Source: Limnomonas spitsbergensis (lineage: Eukaryota > Chlorophyta > Chlorophyceae > Chlamydomonadales). Taken from it: a stretch of DNA of 64,000 bases. The translations under genes and the position numbers were made by a program. Location: the NCBI GenBank assembly GCA_037349105.1, contig JAYJMM010000037.1:806001-870000 (forward strand). The letters run 5' to 3'. Below the pieces are notes generated by a model, which was not told where the DNA came from, made no database searches, and saw nothing but the letters and a program-made list of their open reading frames with translations. This document shows, piece after piece, positions 32,301-42,900 of this stretch; positions within the stretch are counted from its first letter, which is position 1; each line of letters begins with the position of its first letter.

Positions 32301-33154
32301 TTCCGTTTTCAAGAAACACACACGCCATGCGCATGGCCCCAAGAGATACGATGCTGGCCTCACCACCACCACCACTCCCGCCCGCTAGTTCCTGCCGCTA
32401 TGCACCATGCACCCTCCACAACACACACACACACACACTCCCACAAACATTGTAGCGACATCACTTGCTCCTGCAAACATGCGCCATGCAAACCTACCCC
32501 CCCTCACACACCCAACAACACTTTGAAACACACCATGTGGCAGCAGCACCGCTAGTGCATGGCGCCATGTGCCATGCACCCTCCTTCCAACACCCTGACA
32601 CGTACCACATGGCAGCGGCGCCGCTTGTTCATGGCGCACGTCTCGCTGTTGAGCTGCCAAGCCAGCTCGTGGCGCAGCGGCTTGGGCGGTTGCGGGAGGC
32701 TCTTGTAGCGAGAGAGACCTGAACCACGCGGCTCTGCAGTAGCCTCCCGGTCGCGGAACCCTAGCATGAAACTCAGGGCGCGTGAGGCAAGACTGTGGGA
32801 CCTCACCATGGGCGCGTCCTCCTCCTCACCCTCGTCCTCCTCATCATCATCCTCCTCTTCATCCTCTTCATCTAAACTGCTCTCCTCATCCATGTCAGCT
32901 AGGAGGGGCATCATCCTCTCATCATCCTCATCCACTTCCTCCTCCTCGTCCTCCCCCTCCTCGTTATCGTCACTGTCGAGGTTCACCACATTGATTCCAG
33001 GCGCGGTGCTACGACCAGAGGCTCTTGCTCCTGTTATGTCATTAGTTGAGACTGTATCCGGTGCTGCATGAAGCGGCAGGTTTGCTGCTGCTGACGCTGC
33101 TGCAGGTGCATCTTCGGCTGTTACCTCCCGACTGGAGCGTCGCGTGTCCACCAT
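20357..33154 (-). CDS. DCAF11: WD40-repeat protein of the DCAF11/LEC14B family
   Basis: Exons on the minus strand are 32606-33154, 31323-31673, 29985-30206, 29172-29245, 27935-28070, 27357-27485, 26731-26805, 25927-25989, 24796-24902, 24188-24215, 23317-23417, 22446-22524, 21645-21712, 21257-21391 and 20357-20465; phases agree, about 741 aa. A 9-nt microexon at 30744-30752 is possible. DCAF11/LEC14B landmarks appear in order: ARAYIGQYSQDGSFFVAAFQ, VRLYDVERGWKLRKD, WTVTDACVSPDQR, GIWSVKWSSDGREIIAG, HEDDVNS, WDRRMLD, GDGRYLISNSKDQ, SIKLWDIR, WDYRW, TLIRAYFSP and VRDCSWHP. In other organisms the family acts as a substrate receptor of CUL4-DDB1 ubiquitin ligases; that role here is inferred. The first two exons encode a ~300-residue extension with a long Glu/Asp run and an Ala/Lys-rich stretch, longer than usual. 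The last exon joins as WWFSC where the family has WDG, so that junction is less certain. Confidence 0.9.
21070..21140. repeat. Short dispersed repeat, family B
   Basis: The core gccgagcctttgtgagcagg followed by gcccagaggtgtaatgtcat recurs at 33785-33830 (gccgagccttttcgagcagg, then ccaagaggtgtaacgtcatt). Weaker pieces occur near 23800-23830 and 35575-35605. No termini could be defined. Confidence 0.6.
21150..21275 (-). repeat. Duplicated donor edge of WD40 exon 21257-21391
   Basis: The donor context ctgcaccaactcaccacgac at 21244-21263 is repeated at about 21158-21177 as ctgcaccaactcaccaggca. Confidence 0.65.
22065..22460 (-). repeat. Copies of WD40 exon 22446-22524 donor edge
   Basis: The exon end and donor (gttacctcgtggcctctgaa, gagtggtcgtgcggg) recurs about 90 bp away at 22353-22405 (gttacctcatggccagtgaa, gagtggtcgtatggg) and more weakly at about 22073-22100. 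Both copies are in the downstream intron. Confidence 0.8.
23020..23345 (-). repeat. Tandem array carrying the WD40 exon 23317-23417 donor, four copies
   Basis: The exon end plus donor (plus strand cgcccacctgtaatcccatc) heads four units beginning near 23030, 23118, 23207 and 23308, spaced 88-101 bp. Each continues with a shared intronic part (gttgagtttaaacccttgac). The rightmost unit is the real junction; the three intronic copies keep a GATTACAG/GTGGG-like donor. Confidence 0.92.
24370..24850 (-). repeat. Degenerate array of WD40 exon 24796-24902 donor edge
   Basis: The true junction (gagcctcacctgccatctcc) is followed leftward by gagcctcacctgccatcccc at about 24650, gagccccacctgctgtcccc at about 24596, gagccgcacctgccatccca at about 24476 and gagctgcacctgtcgtccca at about 24400. 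The copy at about 24650-24715 also repeats 50 more exon bases (gtgtgagcccctccgtatgt). Confidence 0.85.
26025..26280. repeat. 15-bp minisatellite (ggcagtacaggaggc)
   Basis: About sixteen copies of the 15-bp unit with single-base variants, in the intron between WD40 exons 26731-26805 and 25927-25989. Confidence 0.93.
27137..27328. mobile_element. hAT-like MITE, 192 bp
   Basis: Starts CAGTGTTTGTTTTTTCATG and ends AAAGAAACACTG. The flanking 8-mers acgccatg and acaccacg match at 6 of 8 bases. It shares its interior with the other copies. It lies 28 bp inside the intron from the donor of WD40 exon 27357-27485. Confidence 0.85.
27600..27985 (-). repeat. Copies of WD40 exon 27935-28070 donor edge
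   Basis: The exon 3' end and its intron flank (cctcggtgacgtttgagatg, cagttgcc...caggagtgcacaaaccc) occur at the true junction and again at about 27805-27890 and 27675-27755, each with the shared segment cagaggcgccacatggcaga. The two intronic copies are diverged but clear. Confidence 0.88.
28071..28575 (-). repeat. Tandem array of WD40 exon 27935-28070 acceptor edge, about seven copies
   Basis: The first ~37 bases of the exon plus its CTAG acceptor (plus strand gcgctggtcgggtgagacac, atgcgtccgtcaccgtccac, ctaggtgggg) recur about every 78-83 bp, separated by purine runs (gagcgagggaggggggg). All intronic copies have gggtgag where the true exon has gggcgag, so the copies resemble each other more than the exon. 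Most keep a usable AG. Confidence 0.95.
30461..30644. mobile_element. hAT-like MITE, 184 bp
   Basis: Starts cagtgtctcttgcttcgtga and ends aaaaaagaaacactg. Flanking 8-mers gggttcga and gggtacaa match at 6 of 8. It lies in a WD40 gene intron, preceded by a TTTA microsatellite (30420-30441). Confidence 0.82.
30780..30920. repeat. Imperfect 45-50-bp tandem repeat (ggcaggcagtactgc)
   Basis: Four copies of a caggcaggcagtactgc core with intervening gccagcacct, in a WD40 gene intron. Confidence 0.85.
31114..31307. mobile_element. hAT-like MITE, 194 bp, rearranged interior, perfect target duplication
   Basis: The left end is CAGTGTTTGTTTTTTCGTG and the right end has decayed to aaagaatcaatg. The 8-bp sequence ccctcaac flanks both sides (31106-31113 and 31308-31315). 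The right third differs from other copies. The element ends 15 bp from the donor of WD40 exon 31323-31673. Confidence 0.82.
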
Positions 33155-33951
33155 CGTGCGCTAGACAGGGCCGAGTTAGGTATAGCGAGCTTATTATTGC
33201 ACCGGTTGAAATGTCAGTAGTAATTTCACCAATGCCTGTGTCGCAGCAGGGCTTGTTTCACAATGGATCCGATGCCCCCCCGGGTTATGCCTGCTTGTCT
33301 GGCGAAAAATAAGGCGCTGCTAAAGGCTCATGCATGCAGGGCGCTTGGTAGCAATCGTGGCGGATGGAGTATAGCGATGACGTGCTTGGCATCATTTGGT
33401 GTGGTGTGCGATCGAAGGGCCACGTGTGAGGCCCCTCGGCTCCGATAAATGTTCGGAGGGTTCGGACAGGTCCCAAGCATAAACTCTCACCTCTGGCATA
33501 ATCTGAGCATACCGCTGTGGCTGGCAGATTGACGAGCTGACCCGAACCTGCTTGCTGCCCGGGTGGTACCGCTGATTAGGGTTTCAGTGTGCTGATCTCT
33601 GTTCTTAGGCTGTTTGGTTGGTTGGCCCGGGATATCTTTTCACAACTTCATTGGTAGGGTGCCCAGACTGAAAGAGTGTATTCTGCAGCTCAGCTCGGAC
33701 AGTGGTTGGTGAGGTTCAGTCCTTAAGTTGTTATATTGCACCAAAGCAATCACAACAGAGCCATACTGTACTAGAAGTGCGGCCGAGCCTTTTCGAGCAG
33801 GGCCAAGAGGTGTAACGTCATTGACTGTGCTAGAAGTGCCAAGTCAGGTTGAATATAATCTGAGGTGCCCAGAATATTTACATAAATAAGGACAGCGAGG
33901 CCGGCTTGAACCAGCTTTTACAGGTACTCATAAGGGACCTCCCCGCCCTCA
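33155..33951. other. Intergenic: between WD40 start and CCDC33-like stop
   Basis: About 800 bp without recognisable exons. It should contain the WD40 gene promoter and the 3' UTR of the CCDC33-like gene; a TGTAA motif (minus strand, near 33917) lies about 35 bp past that stop codon. It includes a family B dispersed repeat at 33785-33830. Confidence 0.5.
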
Positions 33952-36900
33952 TCACTTCTTCAGCGGCGGCACAGCCTGCTGCATGCGGGACTGGCTACTG
34001 CCGCCCTGCCGGGTCTTCGCGGCCGCAGGCGGTGGGGGCGCCTGCTTGGCAGCCACAGGCTTCTTTGCGAGCATCGACCCCTCCGACTCCGCGGAAGAAG
34101 AATCCTCATCCGTTGTCTCTTCCTCTGAATCTTCATAATCGCTACCATCATCGCCTGCAGCTGCTCGGGGAGGCAGCGGCAACAGCAAGGCAAAGGTTCA
34201 GAAACCGGTGGAGATGTTGAAGGGGGAATAGAGGGAGAGCGACTGCTAGAAAGGGCGAGGGCGAGGGCGAGGGGAAAGGGGAAAGGGGAGGGGGAGAGAG
34301 GGGGAGGGGGGAAACAGGTAGAGTGAATGCTGGAAATAAAAAAAGGGAAGAGGTCGAGGTCGTCAACCCCAACCCCAGGGTAAAACCTACACAGTCAACC
34401 CCAGGGTAAACTCTACACAGTCTACCCCAGTGTAAATCCTACACAGTCAACCCAGTGTAAACACTACACAGTCAACCCCAGGGTAAACCCTAGACAGTCA
34501 AGCCACTGTAAACCCTACACAGTCAACCCACTGTAAACCCTAGACAGTCAAGCCACTGTAAACCCTACACAGTCAACCCACTGTAAACCCTACACAGTCA
34601 ACCCCTCTCTTGCATCCCCCCCCTGCTTCTCCCCGTACCTGGCGTTGTCTGGCGGGTCGAGGAGGAGGCGGCGCTTACGGAGTGCTGCGCGGAGGAGGGC
34701 GGCATGGTCTTGGGGGGTGTGTCCGGCTTGCTGCCTCCGATGACGGCAGATGAGCGCCCTTCGGGACTCATGCGCCGCGGGGCGCTGGCCGCCGGGGCAT
34801 TGCGCGGAGAGGCATTACGCGGAGAGCTGGCACCTACCAGAGCAAGTGAGCAAGAGTGAGAGAGAGTGGACAAGTGCGGCAATTACTGGTTGAGCAAGTG
34901 TGTGACCGCGCGTGTGAGGGGGAGAGTGAGATAAGGTCTCACTGCTCAATGCATCTCCTCTCCGTCCTTCCCCTTGCCTTAATTTCCTGCTGCCTCCCTC
35001 CAGCTTCCCCCAGCTTCCTCATCTTCCCTCCAGTTTCATTCAGCTTTCCTCAGCTTCCTCATCTTCCCTCCAGTTTCATCCAGCTTCCCCCCAGCTTCCT
35101 CATCTCCATCCCGTTCCATTCAGCTTCCACCCAGCTTCCACCCAGCTTCCACACCTTCCCTCCAGTATGACCCAGCTTCCCCTCAGCTTCCCCCTCACCA
35201 GGCAGCAGATCCGGCTTGCCTCCCGCGCTGTTAGACCTAGGGGGTCTGCTGTTCCTCAGGCTGCCTGATGAGTTCAGCCGTCCAGGCGTGCCCTGAGGGA
35301 GCCAATCCATGGTTTATAATTTAGGGGTGCTACCTGGGTGTGCTTTAGGGGATGTGCAGGATTCAGAATAAACTATTTAGGGCTGTCCGGGTGTGGCGTA
35401 AGAGACCCGCAATGGGTTCAGGGTTTCTTCGGCTACATTATGGTATTCCTCCCACTCCCTCCCACACCTGCAAGCTTGGCATCATATGACCGTAAGGATG
35501 CCCAGGTCATCATCCTAGTCCCTAGTTCAAAGTTTTGAGGGCTGAGGTTATACACTTATATTCCATGGGAAAGGGGCAATGACGTTACAACTCTGGGCCC
35601 TGAGGGCTGAGGTTACATTTCATGGGAAAGGGTAGCGGGCGTAGTGCATGATTTTATATCTCCCACACCTGCGACGCGGGCATCATGACCATCGGGATGC
35701 CCAGGTCATCATCCATATTCCGTAGACGGCTCATGTCTCCAAAGCCGCCCATCAGCTGCGCATCCTTCTCTGCAAGTTTGACCTGATGAGACAGGGACAT
35801 ACACACAAAGCCAAGTGAACACACAACACACACACCACACCCACACCCACACACACACTCACAGGTGTTTTGGAGAAGACTCGAGAACACTCAGGATGAG
35901 CACCCCCCCACACACACCCACACGCCAAACACACCCATACACACGCCAAGCACCCCCCCACACACACCCACACCCACACCCACACACTCATAGGTGTTTT
36001 GTTTTCATTCAACAGGTCAGCACACAAGCACTGATTGTACAGCATTCTTGTACCGCATGCTGTGTGGTTTTACCCCTGCAGAAATTGCCACGAGATCAGC
36101 CGCCTGGTCTAGGGTTCTGAGACGATACTGAAAGCCCTGAACCCTCAACGACCATCTTACCTCATTGTATTACACATGCCAATATGTGTCAACATCAAAG
36201 CATTGCTTATTTTAAAATCCCTGATGCTCCCACCTTCAGATCTGCCACCTCCCGGGCATATCTCTTGATGGCATCGATCATTTCCTCCTGTATGCACCGC
36301 TGCATCACACAAACAGGAGGGGTGGGGAATGTAGCTGAGAATTTTCAGGGTTGGGGGAAATGTAGCCGAAGATTTGAAGGGGTAGGGGGGAATGTAGCCG
36401 AGGATTTGCAGTGAGAGGATGCACCTGGATGCACCGCTGCATCACACAAACAAACACGGCATAGCAGCATGAATAGTTGAGTACTTGACAAAAAAGCGAC
36501 ATCACAAGACACGGCACTGCAGCATAACGACACGGCAGAAAGCGACATCACAAGACACGGCACTGCAGCATAACGACACGGCAGAAAGCGACATCACAAG
36601 ACACGGCACTGCATAGCAACACGACAAACAGCACATAAGACGAAGGGGAGATTGAGACCAAGTGCCTCCTAAACTCACAGCTGTCTCAGTGTAGCCTATC
36701 CATCCACCCATCAGCCTGCTTCAAAAGGACTTCACAGAATGAACAGGGGAGGCAGAGGAAGCAGAAAGGGCATGTAGCAACATTGAGGGAGTTACCTCCC
36801 TCTCCCCCCCCCTCCCCCCTTCCCCCCTCTCAAGCTCTAACCCCTCTCCCACACACCCCTCCTAACCCCTCTCTCATGCCCCCCCCCCTCTTATCCCTCT

Positions 36901-39900
36901 GCTCCTCTCTCATGTCCCTCCCAACTCCTGTTTCTTGCCCCTCTCCCCCCACACTCAACTCCTATCCTATGTCCTCCCCACTCCTCTCCCCTCCCATTCC
37001 CCCCCCCCCCTCTCCCCTTATGGAATACTCGCCGCTCAGTCCTCCACCCCCCTCTCTCCTAAACCCTCTCCCCTAAACCCTCTCCCCTGATGAAAACCTC
37101 ACCGCTCTGTCCTCTGTCTGTTTGAGCTGCAACTGCAGGCTACCCATCTCCTGCTGCATGGTATCCTTCTCCTGCTGATCATGACGGCTGATGCTGGCAA
37201 CCTGGTGGAGAAGGGGAGCAGGGAAGAGAGGTCGAGAGGAAGGTTGGATCATGTAATGTTGAATGATATCGTTGTCGGCTGATGCTGGCAACCTGTTGTA
37301 GGGAGGGGGGGAGGGCAGGGATGAGAGCTTTAGAGAGAGGTCGGGTCATATAAATATATAATCTTGCATGACATCGTTGACGGCTGATGCTGGCAACCTG
37401 TTGTAGGGCGGGGGGGGATGAGAGGTGGGGGGTGGGCAGGGGTGGAGGGGACAGGGGTGGGGGAGGGCAGGGATGAGAGGTTGAGAGAAAGGTCGGGTTG
37501 TATCACGCTGCATGATGATAGCCTTCTCCTGCTGATCATAACGTCTGGGGCTGGCAACCCGTGGAGGGCAGGGTTTAGGACAGGGACAACAGGCTAAACA
37601 TAGGGGTCAGGTAATGTAACAAAGTCACTATGAAAAACCCGGCACAACCACTTGTAAAACACTGCATCCTGTCCTTTTTAGTCAGGGGTGTATCAGATAT
37701 AACCCCAGTGTAACTCCTGCACAACTTCAGTAGAAACCCTGAACCTTGGTATAGCAGGATGCAATGCATGGCAGAGGTCGGACGACTTGAAAGCTGCCAA
37801 GGCCAGAGGGTTGACCGAGTCCAAACCCTAAACCGTCAAACACACGTTATTAATCCACAGGGTCGACAGGATCCACCCCGTTTTGCTCAGTCTGGCCCTT
37901 TCGAAACAGGCTCTGGGCCGTCTGGCCCTTTCGAAACAGGTTTTGCTCAGTCTGGCCCTTTTTGCTCAGTCCACCCCGTTTTGCTCAGTCTGGCCCTTTT
38001 TGCTCAGTCCACCCCGTTTTGCTCAGTCTGGCCCTTTTTGCTCAGTCCACCCCGTTTTGCTCAGTCTGGCCCTTTTTGCTCAGTCCACCCCGTTTTGCTC
38101 AGTCCACCCCGTTTTGCTCAGTCTGGCCCTTTTTGCTCAGTCCACCCCGTTTTGCTCAGTCTGGCCCTTTTTGCTCAGTCCACCCCGTTTTGCTCAGTCT
38201 GGCCCTTTTTGCTCAGTCCACCCCGTTTTGCTCAGTCTGGCCCTTTTTGCTCAGTCCACCCCGTTTTGCTCAGTCTGGCCCTTTTTGCTCAGTCCACCCC
38301 GTTTTGCTCAGTCTGGCCCTTTTTGCTCAGTCCACCCCGTTTTGCTCAGTCTGGCCCTTTTTGCTCAGTCCACCCCGTTTTGCTCAGTCTGGCCCTTTTT
38401 GCTCAGTCCACCCCGTTTTGCTCAGTCTGGCCCTTTTTGCTCAGTCCACCCCGTTTTGCTCAGTCTGGCCCTTTTTGCTCAGTCCACCCCGTTTTGCTCA
38501 GTCTGGCCCTTTTTGCTCAGTCCACCCCGTTTTGCTCAGTCTGGCCCTTTTTGCTCAGTCCACCCCGTTTTGCTCAGTCTGGCCCGTTCGAAACAGGCTT
38601 TGGGCGGGTGCGTCAACTTTGTGACAACAACAGGCTCTGACCCATAAGTCACCCAAGACCCCATTTCTTCCCACATGAGGGGGGGGTGGTGGAAATCGCA
38701 GTACAGGGGGGTAGGGGGCAGCCCAAATAGGAAGTAGGAAGGGGGAGACGGAGACGGAGAGAAAAGGGAGGGCCCCTCCGCTCACCTCCTGCAGCTTTCT
38801 GTCGTAGTCCTGGACGGGCCGCCCAGTCTGCTCTGCCAGCTCCTTGCTAAGCTTCTGGCTTTCCAGTCTTAGTGTCTTGTAGTCTTGGGCCAGCGTGGCA
38901 TTGGCTTTGCACTTGCCCACTTCTTGGGCCAGCAGCTTCTCGAGGTTACCGATCACCTGCCAGTTTTGTGACGGAGTTGTTTGAGTGTTAGGGGAAGAAG
39001 CCGTTAAGATGCTACAAGTCCAACCGGGACCAGCTGGCACACGGACCTTCTGCTGCATAGTAGTCCAAACATATGGTGAAGGTAGTTGGGTTATGGGGTT
39101 AAAGGTTTGGGGTATCTTCTGATGTAGGTAAGAGTTTTGAGAATGGGGATCTTCTGATCTAGGTAAGGGTTTTGAGAATGGGGATCCTCTGATCTAGGTA
39201 AGGGTTTTGAGAATGGGGATCCTCTGATCTTGGTAAGGGATTTGAGAATGGGGATCTTCTGATCTAGGTAAGGGTTTTGAAAATGGGGATCTTCTGATCC
39301 AGGTAAGGGTTTTGAGAATGAGGATCTTCTGATCTAGGTAAGGGTTTTTGAGAATGGGGATCTTCGATCTAGGTAAGGGTTTTGAAAATGGGGATCTTCT
39401 GATCTAGGTAAGGCTTTTAAAAATGGGGATCTTATGATATAGGTAAGGCTTTTAAAAATGGGGATCTTATGATGTAGGTAAGGGTTTTGAAAATGGGGAT
39501 CGTATGATCTAGGTAAGGGTTTTGAGAATGGGGATCTTCTTATCTAGAAGGTACCACGGGTACAGAATTTTGTTGGGCGGGATGGTGTTGGGCAAGTGTG
39601 AGAGTGGGCTTTCATGCCACTACGAGCAAAGGGCACTCGAGTCGTAAGGGTCAGATCACTCCGACTATATATACTGGCGCTCCACCCACACACCTAAGTA
39701 TCTCTTTTAGCAAGACTCGGAGCCCCTTTCCCGCAATTGCTCCCCTTCACCCATCTGCCTCCTCTCCCTCCTTCCGCACCTGCTCCTGCGTCTTGATCGT
39801 GTTCATAAAGGCAGAGCGGCCGCTGGGCTTGCCGCCCTCCCCGCTCTGCTTGGCCAGAGCCATGTGAGCGCCTTGAAGCTCATGGTACCTGAGTGCAGGG

Positions 39901-42900
39901 AGAACCATCAGCGCTGCGGAAGAGGAGCGTGTGGCAGTGGGCTGCCAAGAAGGGGACAGAGAGTCAGGGTTCTGATGAGCATGCACCAGACCGCTTTGAA
40001 GTCCATGTGAGCACCTTAAAGCTCATGGTTTCTGAGTGCAGGGAGAACCATCAGCGCAGCTGGGAAGAAGCATGTGGCAACGGACCGGCAGGAGGAGCAG
40101 GGCATCAGGGAGCTGCATTCTGATGAGCGTGCACCAGACCGCTATGAAAGCACGGCTTCAATATCACCACTGGGGGCTCCATTGGGTTAAACAATATGAC
40201 CAGCCCACGACTGGTTGTAAAAGCAGCAGTGCTTTCTGCAGCAAGCCAATCCGGCCGCAGGCCAAGACGTTAATATAGTGTATTTAAGTGTTTAGAAAAT
40301 ACTTATAGACGGATGCTTGGAAACCTCCCTCTCTCCCCCTCCTCCATTCATTGTTCCAGAGGGTCCACACCTGCTCCCCCCTCCTGCTACCTGCTCCCCA
40401 GCCCCTTCCCCTCACCTCCTCCTGAGTCCCAGCGTATCCACCTGCTCCCCAGCCTCCCTCCCCCCCCATCCTCTGTCCTCACGCTCCTCCCCCCTCACCT
40501 CCTCTTGAGTGTCCACCTGCTCCCCAGCCAGCCCCTCCTCCGCCCTCCCGTCCTCTTGTCCCCCCCTCCTCACCTCCTCTTGAGTTCCAGCGTGTCCACC
40601 TGCTCCCCGTGCATCTGCTGCAGGCGGTGCACCAGCTCCGCATTGCGCCGCCGCTCGCGCCCAAACGCGGCCAGCCCCGCCTCTGCACGCTCCACCAGGA
40701 CCTCCCGGCTCATGACCGCGCTATTCTCCAGCAGCGGGGGGGAGCGCGTGGACTCCTTCTCCTCGTGCAGCAGCTGCCTGCAATGGGGGGGCGCTGGACT
40801 TCTGGACAACCTCCCGATTGGCTCTATTTCCTGGCCGCGAGTCCACTTTTGGCAGGCCGCCCTGCGCCTGTTGAAGCCCCATTAAGACCAAACCTGGACC
40901 GGCCTACGACTGGTGGCCAAAGGAGCATAGCTGGTCACAAATGGGTCCCCCGGCCAGAGGCCAGAATGTAGCTGACATGTAGCTGAGACACGAAAAAATA
41001 AACACTTGACCACCCCGGCATGCCATCCCTGGGACTCCTTAAATCACATCCGTTGGATCGTATACCGACTCTTGATTTATGCTTTTTATTTAGGATTGAA
41101 TAGAATATTGTATACAATTTTGGATCCCACCGTTTACATCCCTTTATCTGGACCCCGTTCTTGAAACCCCACTTCTGAATCCCATCTCGTTTTTGAATCC
41201 CACCTCTGCTTTTGAATCCCACCACCGCTTTTGAATGATAAGGTTGTGTAAACCCCGGAGCATTTGTGTACCCGAGCTTTGAGACCACTGCATTTGAATC
41301 CCATGATGCAGATCCCACCTGAGCTGTTGGTTGTCCGCGGCCATCTTCTTTGCCTGATTGTCTGCATCCTGCAACCGCCACACAGCAACCTCGCATCGCG
41401 ACTCGTTCACATCACTGGCGCGGACCACCCGCTCAACAGCCATCTGCTTGAGAGCGAGATCATCAACCTGGGGAAAGGGTAGAGGATTGAGGGTTGGGAT
41501 CTAGGGTTCGCGGCTACGAGATTTGGGATCTAGGCGTTTTAAGGATCGCAGGGCTTCAGCCTCCGCCTCCGTGGCCGCCTCCCATCTCCGCCCTCCAGCC
41601 ACATCTGCAGTTGTTGGTTAACCCCGTAACCCCGACCCTAAAGCCCTAAACCCTAAAGCCCTTAACCTCACCGGACCCTGTTCACCAGTGTCTCAAGGAT
41701 CACAGGGCTTGAGCCTCCGCCTCAGCAGCTGCCTTCCTACCCAGCCTCACGCCACGTCCTCCAGTTGACGGTTATCCCCTCAAACCCAACCCTAAGGCCC
41801 CAGACCCTACACCCCAACCATCAGGCTCTACACCCTTCACCCTACACTCCAACCTTCAGGCCCTACACCCTTAACCCCAACCCTAAGGCCCTAAACCCCA
41901 ACCTTAAGGCCCCAAACCCCAACCTTAAGGCCCTAAGCCTGATCTCACCAGCGTCTCAAGGATCGCAGGGCTCGCGCCTCCTCCCCCGCGGCCGCCTGTC
42001 CCGCCTCCGCCCTGCCACATCATCCTGGAGTTCGAGCCAGAGTCGCGGATGCCGCCCGCATCCGTCGTGTCGTCATACGCCTCGTCACCGTCCGCAGGCC
42101 GCACCTTGCGTGCCAGCTGCCCCTCGTACGCCCGCTTATCCCAAACCTGCAGCTCAAGGTTTGTGGTGATGCCTGTGGGGCCACGCAACAGGGGGAGGGG
42201 AGGGGGGAGCAGGGGGAGCAGAATCTCAGCCTTCATGTCTCAGCCCTCAACATTTCCACTACGTCTTCAGTGTTTCCTTCAGTGTTTCCTTCAGTGTTTT
42301 CACGAGGGGCTTGAGGAGTGTAGGGCTTCAGCCTCCATGTTACCCTCCATCTCCATGATTTCCACGCAGGGCTCGCAAGGCGCAGGGTGTCAGCCTTCAG
42401 CTTTCAATCAGTGTCTTTGTGGTTTCCAAGTATCAGATTTTGCATTTTACCTGTCTGCCTCCCCCTGCCCCGCCTCCCCCCCCTCCTGTAACGTCCTCCT
42501 CCCCTACTGTCCTCCTTCTACCCCTCTGTGCCCTCTTCCACTGCCCCTCTTTGTCTCTCTGCCCCCACTGCCCTCTTCTCGCCCTTTCCCCCACACGTGC
42601 GCTGGTTCTCCATGTCCTATATCACCAGCTTCTCCCCCCCCTCATTATTCTTCCTCAGCCCCTTTGACCCACTACCACTCTTGACCCATTCCCCCACATA
42701 GCCGCTGGTCCTCCATTCCCTTTATCCCCACCCTAATCCCCCCCTCATGCCCCCCCCCGTCCAATTACAAACAACAGCCCCCCCATACCCCGACTACCCT
42801 CCTCCTGTTTATTAAAAACACAGGTCTCCGCAACGTCGTAATACAACATAAGGGGGCTGACGCCTGCCCAGTGCCAACTTCTCCCCCACGCACACACTGC

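Noticed and set aside
37759..38647. Plus-strand open frames of 220-293 aa with FAQSGPFCSVHPVLLS repeats
   Set aside because: By-product of the 38-bp minisatellite; no start context, no non-repeat domain, opposite strand to the host gene.
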